64,000 nt of DNA from JABFSA01 sp963827515 (GTDB lineage: Bacteria > Acidobacteriota > Vicinamibacteria > Vicinamibacterales > UBA2999), in assembly GCA_963827515.1 (NCBI GenBank), contig CAWHBF010000003.1, forward strand, positions 1 to 64,000, read 5' to 3'. Under the pieces are notes generated by a model. The model saw only the letters and a program-made list of their open reading frames with translations, did not search any database and was not told where the DNA came from. Positions within the stretch are counted from its first letter, which is position 1; each line of letters starts with the position of its first letter. Made by a program: the position numbers and the translations under genes. Below, piece by piece: positions 46,585 through 54,554 of the stretch.

Positions 46585-46891
46585 GTTTGAGACGCAAAAG
46601 TCACCACGCGCGGCGAATTTTCACACGTCAGCATTCCCGTTTCTTACACGCTCTTTCCGCTTCTTACACTGTCGACCCGCGACCTCAGGCTCGCGATGAA
46701 GGTGGGCGCAGCGTCTCGGGACGATCCGGTCTTGGACCAGACGCTGCAGGCACTAGTCTGCCTCTGTAGCTGCATGTGTCACGTTTGTCCACGCGTGTCA
46801 TTGACTGACCACGCTTGCAACATTCAGGGGCTAAACAGGCCGATTGTGTTTCACAATGATACCTTTACGTGGCATTTATCAGTGAACACCA
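46585..46891. other. Divergent intergenic region upstream of the glycan operon
   Basis: About 300 bases between the leftward glycan operon and the rightward treble-clef gene, noticeably AT-richer than its flanks, with TTTCTTACACGCTC and CTTCTTACACTG forming a near repeat at about 46638-46670. It must hold promoters for both directions. I could not pick convincing -35/-10 pairs, and no small gene was recognised. Confidence 0.45.
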
Positions 46892-47812
46892 ATGAGAGAT
46901 GTCTTCAACGACTTCGACTGGCCCGTGGCGCCGAACTATGAGTGGCAGGACTGTCTGACACAAACGGGCCGACGGGTGGTTGCATCCGGCCGCGACTTGG
47001 CGCGACTGTCATTGCCGCCAGGCATAGGGGCTACTGCGGAACACATCTGGCGACAGCGTGACGAGGCCCATGCGCGCCGGGCGAGGGAAACGGGGCCTGT
47101 CCTCAGGCCGGTGCGTCCCGACCAGGCGCGCGACGACTACCCCCTGCGGCAGCATCCCGTGCTCTTTCAAGAGTTCGCGGCAATCGACTACACAAACACC
47201 ACCGCGATTCTGGCGTTTGCGAAGGCGCATGGCGCCCTCGGGGTACCGTTTAAGCCCCGCCCCTCGGTCGCCATTAAGAACCCCTCGGACGAAGTGATTC
47301 ACTGGCACTCGGCGTACGGCAATTCGCACTTCGCTTGGGCGATCGAGATTGCTTACATGCGAGAGGCCATCCGTCTCTCCGAAGTTCGGGCGACGAAAGA
47401 ACGACTTCGCCGCCTGAAGTGGCTCTGCGACCGCGAACTGCGGCACGTGGCAGCGCGACTCGGCTTCGACGGCGGCGAACCACGGCTGATGCTCGCACCA
47501 GTGAGCCTCATCACCGCGCTGTGGCTGCAACTCGCCTTGGCAATTACCGGCGACAAGCGATTTGTGGCTTGCCGGTTCTGCGGTCGTCCGATCGAACTAT
47601 CCACGGACCAAACAGGCTCGCGACGCGATCGCGAGTTCTGCACCATCGCTTGCAAGACCAAGGACTACCGAAAACGCAAGCAAACGGCGGCGCGATTGGC
47701 GAACAGTGGCGCATCTCTGGCCGAAATTGCCGATCGAATTGACACCAACACGGCGACGGTCCGCACATGGCTGGACCTCTTCCGCGCGCACAAAAAGGGG
47801 AAGAAGAAGTAA
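46892..47812 (+). CDS. Treble-clef zinc finger protein with C-terminal HTH, CGNR-like
   Basis: 306 residues. The first 200 residues have no recognised family. The C-terminal part has CRFCGRPIEL, about 20 residues, then REFCTIACKTKDYRKRK, a Cys4 treble-clef of the CGNR/MYM type, followed by LANSGASLAEIADRIDTNTATVRTWL, a helix-turn-helix. Together these look like a DNA-binding regulator. It is divergent from the glycan operon and ends four bases from the convergent VWA gene. Its AT-richer upstream region and isolated position hint at acquisition. Target unknown. Confidence 0.7.
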   Translation: MRDVFNDFDWPVAPNYEWQDCLTQTGRRVVASGRDLARLSLPPGIGATAEHIWRQRDEAHARRARETGPVLRPVRPDQARDDYPLRQHPVLFQEFAAIDYTNTTAILAFAKAHGALGVPFKPRPSVAIKNPSDEVIHWHSAYGNSHFAWAIEIAYMREAIRLSEVRATKERLRRLKWLCDRELRHVAARLGFDGGEPRLMLAPVSLITALWLQLALAITGDKRFVACRFCGRPIELSTDQTGSRRDREFCTIACKTKDYRKRKQTAARLANSGASLAEIADRIDTNTATVRTWLDLFRAHKKGKKK

Positions 47813-47816
47813 GGCT

Positions 47817-49549
47817 CTACCGCCGAGATTCTCTCCAGCTGTCCTGCGCTCGAAGACCCGCGGCGCGTTCAATCAGATGGATGAACTCGGTTCGATAACC
47901 CTCTTTGTCCTCGCCACGGAATCGATGTGCGCGTTCGGCCGCGGCAAGAAAGCTGGCGTTGCCGCGGTCGGGCGAGTCGCGAAGCACCATCCCAAACTCG
48001 GCGACGGCTGATGCGAAGCCCACGTTGGCCGTCATTGCGGACGTTCCATTCATCAGGACTCTGCTGAGCAGCAGACTCGTATCGCCATCAGGCTCCTTGT
48101 AGCGCACCTTGACCGTCAGCAGCTCATCGGACGAGGCCGCACGCGACGGTCGAGTGTCACGCTGGTACTTGAGCGGGTCGACGTGGGACGCCTCCACCTC
48201 CACGCCGAACGGCACGATTTCGTAGAGCGCGGTGACGGAATGACCGGCGCCGATCTCGCCCGCATCTTTCTTGTCGTCGTTGAAGTCCTCGTTGCGAAGC
48301 ACACGGTTCTCGTACCCGATCAGCCGGTACGCCGCCACCTCACGTGGATTGAACTCCACTTGGATCTTCACATCCTTGGCAATCGTGTCGAGCGTGCCGC
48401 CCGCCTCTCGCACGAGCACCTTCCTCGCCTCGTGGATGGTGTCCAGGTACGAGTAGTTGCCATTCCCCTTATCGGCCAGCTTCTCCATCGTCGAGTCATT
48501 TAGGTTCTCGGTGCCGACACCTAGGACCGACAAGAAGACGCCGCTCTCGCGCTCGTGCTCGATCAGGCGAACGAGTTCGCTCTGGCTGGTGACGCCGACG
48601 TTGAAGTCGCCGTCCGTCGCGAGCACGACGCGGTTCACGCCGCCGGGAATGAAGTTATGCCGCGCGACCTGATACGCCAGCGTGATTCCCGAGGCACCGT
48701 TGGTCGAGCCGCCGGCTTCCAATCGCGCGAGTGCCTGGTGAATGCGCTCCTTCTGATCGCCTGACGTCGACGGCAGCACGAGCCCGCTGGCGCCGGCGTA
48801 GACAACGATGGCGACCCGATCGCGCGCAGTGAGGACGTCCGCCAGCATACGCATGGCGGTGCGCACGAGCGGCAGCTTGTCAGGCGGCATCATGGAGCCG
48901 GAGACATCGATCAGAAAGACCAGGTTGCGCGGTGACGGTTCGCGATCCTGGATCTCGCGTCCCTGAAGGCCGATCAGTGCCAGTTTGTGACGTGGATTCC
49001 ACGGGGAGGCAGTGAGCTCAGTGGTAATGGAGAACGGCGCATGACCGGAGGGCTGTGGGTAGTCGAAGTGGAAGTAGTTGACGAGCTCCTCGATACGCAC
49101 GGCGCCTGCAGGCGGGAGCGAGCCATCAGTGATGAATCGCCGGATGTTGGCGTACGAGGCGGTGTCCACATCGATCGAGAAGGTCGAAAGCGGGTCGTTG
49201 TCGACGCGGCGGAATCGGTTCTCCTCGACCTGATCGTACGATTCGGTACTGAAGGGACCGGCTTGTGGGTGGAACAGGCCCGCGGCCAGTTCTTGTGGGT
49301 CGAACACGCCTGTGGCCAGTTGGGTGACCGCGCTGCGACTGAGCGGTCGGGCGCTCGGGCCATCTCCATAGTGATGGCCGGGCTCGCGGCAGGGGCCCTA
49401 ACAGGCTCCGGCGCGGCGATAGCCGGCGTCTGGATGGTGGGGCGTTCGATTTGTCTTGTCGCGAGCGCGAGAAGCGCAACGACGAACGCCGCGACGACGA
49501 CCGAGGCCCAGATGCGTGTACGCATGTGCCACCTGCTTCCAACACCCAT
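47817..49549 (-). CDS. VWA-domain protein with DUF3520 tail (YfbK-like), frameshifted once
   Basis: I chose ATG 49549 because AAAGGAG lies just upstream; a TM/signal segment follows (IWASVVVAAFVVALLAL). The frame breaks near 49330 and continues as TGVFDPQELAAGLFHPQ. Then come YDQVEENRF, STFSIDVDTASYANIRRF, and a VWA domain with MIDAS residues in FLIDVSGSM and later TDGDFNVGV. A DUF3520-like tail ends near SFLAAAERAHRFRGEDKEGYR. Corrected length is about 575 residues. YfbK-type proteins are envelope proteins of unknown role; VWA domains bind partners through a metal ion. A 30-base tandem duplication lies within the gene. Confidence 0.88.
49262..49321. repeat. Tandem 30-base duplication inside the VWA gene
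   Basis: Two adjacent 30-base units (49262-49291 and 49292-49321) share CTTGTGGGT.GAACA.GCC.G.GGCCAGTT. In the corrected frame they encode a ten-residue doublet, ATGVFDPQEL then AAGLFHPQAG. The frame break of the gene lies a few bases upstream of it, so slippage at this repeat may have caused the indel. Confidence 0.7.
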
Positions 49550-49918
49550 GTGACACTCCTTTCAAACGCCCGGCCTGTCTGCCGGGCTGTGCCCGGATAC
49601 CGGGCGTCTGTTCCTTTGAACGGAGTCACGCTGATTTCTTGCACGCACGGTGGCGCTCGGCGTCGAGTCGGTCCGAAAGTCCGGGATCCATGCGTCGAAT
49701 GAGCGATAGAATTCGGCCCCTATGTCGCCCTGTGGTGCGAGGATGGGCTTACGTTTCGGTCCCGAAACCGAGAACGCCGTCGTCGAGGACGCGACGCGGT
49801 ACCCGGCTCACAAACTCGCCGGCTCGGTCGGAATTCTGACGAAACATTCAGGAAATCTTCAGGTTTCAGAGGCGTGGTACACGTTGACCGTGGTCGACGC
49901 TTCTAGTATCGTCCGTGC
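49550..49918. other. Divergent intergenic region
   Basis: About 370 bases between the leftward VWA gene and the rightward haem c lipoprotein gene. A short GC-rich imperfect hairpin (GCCCGGATACCGGGC) lies near 49588-49602. Reading frames here are short and unlike known proteins. Promoters for both neighbours are expected; a TTGACC at 49884 has no -10 at good spacing. Confidence 0.4.
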
Positions 49919-50518
49919 ATGAAGGAATTTCGCCATTGCCTCGCGGCCGCCGTAGTCTTGCTGGGGGCGGCGTCTCTGTACGCCGGCTGCTCGGCGGCGG
50001 CTCCGACGGAGGCGCCGCCGGCGGACTCCCCGTTCCGTCCTGTCGCGACGGTTCGGGAGGTCATGAACAGCGTGATCGATCCCTCGGTAGACGTGGTGTG
50101 GAACGCGGTGGGAAGCGACATTGACCATCAAGGACTGAAGGATCGCGGGCCGGCCACCGACGAAGATTGGGCCGAGGTGCGCCGCCACGCGCTGATCGTC
50201 AGCGAAGCGGCCAACCTCCTGTTGGTGCCCGATCGCCCGGTCGCGCGGCCGGGCGAACCGTCGTTGGCGCCGGGCGTCGAGGTGACGCCCGAGGAGATTC
50301 GGTCGCTGATCGACAAGAATCCCGACGCGTGGAACTCGTACGTGCTCGAGTTCCAGGACTCGTTGAAGCCAGCCCTGGCCGCCATCGATAAGAAGGACAG
50401 GCAGGCGTTGTTCGATGCGGGCGAGCATATCGACGCGGCCTGCGAGAACTGCCATGGGGTGTTCTGGTATCCGAACGCTGGCGCACCGGCTCCGAACGCC
50501 GCGGCCTCGGCGCGCTGA
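49919..50518 (+). CDS. Haem c-binding lipoprotein (cytochrome c'-like)
   Basis: 199 residues. A lipoprotein signal (LLGAASLYAGC) places lipid on Cys24. A helical body (VREVMNSVIDPSVDVVWNAV, WAEVRRHALIVSEAANLLL) and a single C-terminal haem motif Cys175-x-x-Cys178-His179 (CENCHGVFWYP) give the layout of cytochrome c' and cytochrome b562-like four-helix bundles. It likely carries one haem at the periplasmic face. It leads a four-gene plus-strand run with DUF6152 and two DUF6644 membrane proteins. Confidence 0.85.
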   Translation: MKEFRHCLAAAVVLLGAASLYAGCSAAAPTEAPPADSPFRPVATVREVMNSVIDPSVDVVWNAVGSDIDHQGLKDRGPATDEDWAEVRRHALIVSEAANLLLVPDRPVARPGEPSLAPGVEVTPEEIRSLIDKNPDAWNSYVLEFQDSLKPALAAIDKKDRQALFDAGEHIDAACENCHGVFWYPNAGAPAPNAAASAR

Positions 50519-50555
50519 CGCGCGCCTACATGCGATCATGACCGGAGGAATCGTG

Positions 50556-50966
50556 ATGAAGACGAAGGTCCTTCCTATCCTGCTCACCGCTGGAGTGCTT
50601 TGTGCTGGCCAGTCGGCACTGGCGCATCATCCGTTCGCGGCAGAGTACGACGCCGAGAAGCCGGTAACCTTGACGGGTACGCTGTCCAGGATGGAGTGGG
50701 TGAACCCGCACAGCTGGATCTACCTGGACGTCAAGCAGCCAGATGGCACTGTCCAGAAGTGGACGATCGAAAGCTCGGGTCCGGGCGCGATGTCCCGCCG
50801 CGGGCTGAAAAAGACCGACTTCGTCGCCGGGATGTCCCTGGTGGTGAAGGGCTACCAGGGTAGGCAAAAACCAGCGATCGCCAACGGCCGGACTCTGGTG
50901 CTCGCCGACGGACGCAGCTTCTACATCGGCACGGTCGGCGGGCCGAATGACGGCGCCGATAAGTAA
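50556..50966 (+). CDS. DUF6152 family periplasmic protein
   Basis: 136 residues from ATG 50556, with GGAGGAA upstream. A Sec signal (TAGVLCAGQSALA) is cleaved before HHPFAAEYD. The mature protein is a small beta-rich domain with VTLTGTLSRMEWVNPHSWIYLDV and LVVKGYQGRQKPAIANGRTLVLADGR, the pattern of DUF6152. The conserved N-terminal HHPF and later NPH suggest metal binding (inference). It lies between a haem c lipoprotein and DUF6644 proteins, a common acidobacterial association, possibly redox- or copper-related. Confidence 0.85.
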   Translation: MKTKVLPILLTAGVLCAGQSALAHHPFAAEYDAEKPVTLTGTLSRMEWVNPHSWIYLDVKQPDGTVQKWTIESSGPGAMSRRGLKKTDFVAGMSLVVKGYQGRQKPAIANGRTLVLADGRSFYIGTVGGPNDGADK

Positions 50967-50987
50967 GACGCGGACGCTGGACCCGCG

Positions 50988-51488
50988 ATGCCCTCGATCC
51001 TCCCCGCCCTCGAGTGGCTCGAGGCGCTCGCCTGGGCGACTGCGATCCGCGAGTCCAACTGGGGCTATCCCATCATGGAGACAGCCCACGTCGCGAGCAT
51101 AGTCGCCTTCGCCGGTCTGGTGATGGTCATGGATCTGCGCCTTGTTGGGCTGGCATTCGCGCAGACGCCGCTGACGCGGATTCAGCGGCCGCTCTTCCCG
51201 TGGCAGATGGCGGGGTTCGCCCTGAGCGCGGTGACCGGACTCCTTCTGTTCGTCGTGGATCCCCTTCGCTACTACGGCAACGTCTTCTTTCGCGTCAAGC
51301 TCGTGCTGCTCGCGCTGGCGGGGTTCAACGCGCTAGGCTTTCACCTGACGATTTTCCGGACAGTGGGGCGGTGGGACGAGGATCCGCTGGTGCCCACGAC
51401 GGCCCGACTTGCCGGTGCGGTGTCGCTGCTGTTCTGGTCTGTGATCATCGTCTCCGGCCGTCTCATCGCTTCCAACTGGTTCGACTGA
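50988..51488 (+). CDS. DUF6644-type membrane protein
   Basis: 166 residues with four to five TM helices. Conserved features are LEWLEALAWATAIRESNWGYP, METAHVASIVAFAGLVMVMDLRL, and a last helix ending SGRLIASNW. His in METAHV and in the third and fourth helices (LGFHLTIFRT) could ligate haem b, which fits its neighbour, the haem c lipoprotein. Start ATG 50988 lies 21 bases after the DUF6152 stop. A homologue follows directly. Confidence 0.8.
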   Translation: MPSILPALEWLEALAWATAIRESNWGYPIMETAHVASIVAFAGLVMVMDLRLVGLAFAQTPLTRIQRPLFPWQMAGFALSAVTGLLLFVVDPLRYYGNVFFRVKLVLLALAGFNALGFHLTIFRTVGRWDEDPLVPTTARLAGAVSLLFWSVIIVSGRLIASNWFD

Positions 51489-51497
51489 AGGATCCGA

Positions 51498-51977
51498 CTG
51501 TCTCTTCTGCCGTTCATCGAATGGTGTGACGGCCTGGCCATGAGCCAGGCCTACCGCGAATCACTCTGGCTGTTCGCGGTGACGCAAGCCCTGCATCTCG
51601 TCGCCGTCTCGGCGTTCCTCGGCGCGATTCTGATCGTCGACCTGCGACTGCTCGGGTGGGGATCCGACCGCCAGTCGCATGCGGGAATCGCGCGGAGCGC
51701 GCAGCGGATCCTGCTTTGGACCGGCCTAGCAGTGCTCGTGACCGGCATCCCGCAGTTCACGGCGAATGCCCTGCGCTACTACGCCTCTCCGGTCTTCGCT
51801 TTCAAGATGGGACTCCTCGCGGCGGCGCTGGTCTTCACCGTAACGCTGCGTCGGCGGGTGGCAGGCGCCGACGGGGATCGCCTGCCGACGTGGATGCCGA
51901 GGGCAGTCGGAGCTGTTTCGATCGCGCTCTGGCTGGGTGTGGCGATCAGCGGCCGCTGGATCGGCTTCTCTGAGTGA
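51498..51977 (+). CDS. Second DUF6644-type membrane protein, start codon uncertain
   Basis: The ATG at 51540 gives 145 residues with four TM helices (LHLVAVSAFLGAILIVDLRLL, then ending SGRWIGFSE). However, the frame upstream continues to a stop at 51486-51488 and encodes LSLLPFIEWCDGLAMSQAYRES, the same start block as the neighbour's LEWLEALAWATAIRES. No ATG, GTG or TTG exists there; a CTG at 51498 is the only plausible start, so I list from it. Otherwise the protein begins at 51540 without its first conserved helix. It probably pairs with the gene before it as a heterodimer; inference. Confidence 0.72.
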   Translation: MSLLPFIEWCDGLAMSQAYRESLWLFAVTQALHLVAVSAFLGAILIVDLRLLGWGSDRQSHAGIARSAQRILLWTGLAVLVTGIPQFTANALRYYASPVFAFKMGLLAAALVFTVTLRRRVAGADGDRLPTWMPRAVGAVSIALWLGVAISGRWIGFSE

Positions 51978-52063
51978 CCGGCTGATATGAGATAAGCGTC
52001 TAGCCCGCTTTGCTTCGCTGTCGAGCGAAGAAACGCCCTCCGTGGACACGCGCACGGCGACGA

Positions 52064-52732
52064 CTATTGCGGGGGCGGCGGATCCTGCACCGGCATCTCT
52101 TCGCCGACAGGGTCTCCACTGAACATTCGCGCTTCCGTGAAGAACCCTGACGCGTTGACGATGATCCTCACGTCTTCCTTGCCGACGTTCTTCCAATACC
52201 AGCCGTGAAGGCCGGGGTAGGGCGCGCGATAGGTGCCCTGGCCGCTGCTCACGGTTCCTCTCATGAACGTTTCGGATGCAGAGATCGGCTTGCCCTCGGG
52301 TACGGTGTGGAAGTCCACGTCAACCGGCGCCGAGGCTTTCCAGTTGAAGATCATCATCGCGCCCGTTTTCAAATTGAACTTGTACTCGACGAACTGGTCC
52401 GGAGTGAGGAGAAACTCGATGGCATCGACCTTGTACGTCGTGTCGGACGGGGTCAACGGCCCCCCCGGCTTCGGCGCGACCGGCGGGCCACCTGGCTGCC
52501 CGCCCGCCGGGTTCAACGGCTGCGGGGTTTGGGCAAGACCCGTCATCACGAGACCGATCGGGTCGAATCCAGAGGCCGCGGGTAGTGAAACCGCGACGAT
52601 CAGCGCGATCGCGGTGGCACAGGCCGAGGCCGCCGCAGCGCACACCCGCGCCACGGGCTGGCACGCACGCAGTGCGGCCGTCTGAACGGAGGTGCACCCC
52701 AGGGCGGTCACGGTCCTGATGATCATTCTCAT
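52064..52732 (-). CDS. Signal-anchored protein of unknown function with Pro/Gly linker
   Basis: I chose ATG 52732, which lies 6 bases after a perfect TATAAT box. 222 residues: a hydrophobic segment (ACATAIALIVAVSLPAA), a Pro/Gly-rich linker (about 70-95), then a compact domain with VDAIEFLLTPDQFVEYKF, MIFNWKASAPVDVDFHT and GLHGWYWKNVGKEDVRIIV. The last part resembles periplasmic domains that contact membrane lipid or ligands, but I do not recognise the family. It converges with the DUF6644 genes. Confidence 0.65.
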   Translation of the reverse strand: MRMIIRTVTALGCTSVQTAALRACQPVARVCAAAASACATAIALIVAVSLPAASGFDPIGLVMTGLAQTPQPLNPAGGQPGGPPVAPKPGGPLTPSDTTYKVDAIEFLLTPDQFVEYKFNLKTGAMMIFNWKASAPVDVDFHTVPEGKPISASETFMRGTVSSGQGTYRAPYPGLHGWYWKNVGKEDVRIIVNASGFFTEARMFSGDPVGEEMPVQDPPPPQ

Positions 52733-52738
52733 AGGAGA

Positions 52739-52771
52739 ATTATACGGTCGCGCCGACCGTTGCTGAACGGA
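52739..52771 (-). promoter_or_regulatory. Sigma70-like promoter, probably leaderless
   Basis: On the minus strand a perfect TATAAT occupies 52739-52744. Seventeen bases upstream is TTCAGC, a weak match to TTGACA. Transcription would begin at or next to the ATG at 52732, so the mRNA would lack a leader and no ribosome-binding site is visible. Only the -10 is strong evidence. Confidence 0.4.
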
Positions 52772-52840
52772 TAAGTTGTGCGTCGAGCGCCTCGCGCGAA
52801 AGGGTGCCGATGGGTCCAGAGCATTGGACATAATGAGGCC

Positions 52841-53620
52841 ATGTCTGCGCTCGATGTCCGCATCGACGAGCTCTATCAGGGACCCCTCGACAGTTTCACG
52901 GCTTCGCGCAACGCCCTCGCAAAGACGCTGACCGGCGACGCGAAAAAGCAGGTGTCGGCGTTATCGAAACCCCTGGCGATCCCCTGGGTCGTCAATCAGA
53001 CCTATTGGCGCGCGCGCGAGGCGTATGACGAGCTCCTATCGGCTGGCAAGAAGCTACGCGCCGCACAGATCGGTGCATTACAGGGCCGCTCGCCGGATAT
53101 CCGGGCCGCATCCGATCGTCATGCGGAGGCGCTGACCGAGGCGATGTCCAAGGCGACACAACTCGCGAAAGCGGGCGGCGTGCAGCCGCAGGCGGACGCA
53201 TTGAAGCGGATGTTCGAGGCTGTCTCGACGCGCCCGTCACTGCCTGCGGAACATGGCCGCTTCGTCAAGCCGCTCGAGCCGACGGGGTTCGAGGTGCTCA
53301 CCGGACTTTCCATCGTTGCGTCTCCACGACGGATCGAGGAGCCATCTGGCAAGCGCGTGACGAAGAAGGTTCAGGACGCCAAGCGTGCGGCCGCGCCTTC
53401 CGCGGCCGCGATCAAAGCCGCCGAGCGGGAGGAGCGTCGCCTGGAGCGCGAGCGGGCTGAGAGCGCACGAAAGCGCAAGGCGGCGATCGAGAAGGCCGAA
53501 GCGGAACTGGGTGACGCGGTCCAGGCTGAGCACCGTGCGCGATTCGAGTGGGAGCGTGCAAAGAAGACAGTCGAAGCCGCCAATCGCGCGCTAGTCCAAC
53601 TGCAGTCGAGCGAGGACTGA
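52841..53620 (+). CDS. Coiled-coil protein of unknown function
   Basis: I chose ATG 52841 (MSALDVRIDELYQGPLDSF); an upstream in-frame ATG at 52778 would add a basic stretch overlapping the divergent promoter. 259 residues. The N-terminal half has a conserved-looking VNQTYWRAREAYDELLSAGKK block; the C-terminal half is a long charged helix (EREERRLERERAESARKRK) that should form a coiled coil. No signal or TM helix. Similar acidobacterial proteins exist without known function. It is convergent with the lipoprotein at 53664. Confidence 0.7.
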   Translation: MSALDVRIDELYQGPLDSFTASRNALAKTLTGDAKKQVSALSKPLAIPWVVNQTYWRAREAYDELLSAGKKLRAAQIGALQGRSPDIRAASDRHAEALTEAMSKATQLAKAGGVQPQADALKRMFEAVSTRPSLPAEHGRFVKPLEPTGFEVLTGLSIVASPRRIEEPSGKRVTKKVQDAKRAAAPSAAAIKAAEREERRLERERAESARKRKAAIEKAEAELGDAVQAEHRARFEWERAKKTVEAANRALVQLQSSED

Positions 53621-53663
53621 GGGCGCTCAGACAATCTCTTCGGCCTCGATGGGCATGAGGCGC

Positions 53664-54353
53664 TTAGCGCCGGACGAGTTGTATGTCGAACCGCGTGTCG
53701 CCGTCGATCGTCACCGCGTGATCGTTTGCACCTGAGCCCTCTGGACCATCTGAGATCCCAAACGGCTCATTGAAGCCGTCGGTGCTCACACCGATCGAGT
53801 TCTCCTTACCCGGATACAGCCCCGAGAAGCTGTAGCGGCCTTGCTTGTCGGTCCTCGCGGTCTGAAAAATCAAGACGGGACATGCCGAACCGGGGAAGAA
53901 GGGCGGGGCCGGCACGACCTCCTCGCAGGAGTACTCATGGACGTCCACACCTTCCAGGGGCCTCGGCCCGGTCGGTGTCACCTCGGACACCACGCCCGAA
54001 AGCGTGTATGTCGCGACGCGCGGACCAAGTTGGACATCGAATCGCGTATCGCCACTGACCGTCAGGATTTCCCGTGCGGCTGCGTAGCCCGCCTTGACGG
54101 CCAGCGCACCGCCGGACGATCGGGGCACTTCCAACAGGGTGTAGTTGCCGTTGCCGTCAGTCGTTCCCTGTCGGCCGGCCACCTGCACCCTGACGCCTTC
54201 GACAGGCACCCCGACTTGCTCGAAGACCGTGCCAGACACCGTGAATGTAGGATTCGCGGGCGCAACGCTAGGGGCGATGGGGTTCAGCAACGCGTTGCTC
54301 TCGCCGCACGCGACCATCGTCACGGCGAGTGCCAACACAGAGAGGCGGTTCAT
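53664..54353 (-). CDS. Lipoprotein with two carboxypeptidase-regulatory-like domains
   Basis: 229 residues. The lipobox is TMVAC, lipidation at Cys16. Two beta-sandwich repeats follow: FTVSGTVFEQVGVPVEGVRV with GTTDGNGNYTLLEVP, then YTLSGVVSEVTPTGPRPLEGVDV with RTDKQGRYSFSGLYPG. Each ends in a GDTRFDVQL or GDTRFDIQL strand. These domains are stability or binding modules of surface proteins in this phylum. Cys in EEVV-type loops (SCEEVV, SACPVL) could form a disulfide. It stands alone, 43 bases from the convergent coiled-coil gene. Confidence 0.8.
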   Translation of the reverse strand: MNRLSVLALAVTMVACGESNALLNPIAPSVAPANPTFTVSGTVFEQVGVPVEGVRVQVAGRQGTTDGNGNYTLLEVPRSSGGALAVKAGYAAAREILTVSGDTRFDVQLGPRVATYTLSGVVSEVTPTGPRPLEGVDVHEYSCEEVVPAPPFFPGSACPVLIFQTARTDKQGRYSFSGLYPGKENSIGVSTDGFNEPFGISDGPEGSGANDHAVTIDGDTRFDIQLVRR

Positions 54354-54554
54354 AGGGTCGACGCAAGCCTACTCCCATCCTCACAGCAAGTCACGAATCA
54401 CAGAAGTCCAGTCGAAGCGAGAGGTGCTCCCGGGGCCCTATCCTCCAGGCCAGGTGAAGAAAGCTCTGAGATGCTGTCGAACGTACCGCCTTCGAGCCGA
54501 AGGAAGGCCGTGGTGTCCGAACCCCTGTACGGCAGGCGGGGGAGCGAACTGCAT

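Noticed and set aside
43728..46769. Plus-strand open frame of about 1013 codons opposite the GH2/GT2 fusion
   Set aside because: Arg/Asp/Gly-rich composition, no domain motif, and lies fully antisense to a gene with complete catalytic motifs; a GC-rich shadow.
49884..49909. TTGACC and TAGTAT as promoter of the haem c lipoprotein
   Set aside because: Spacing is 14 bases, too short for sigma70.
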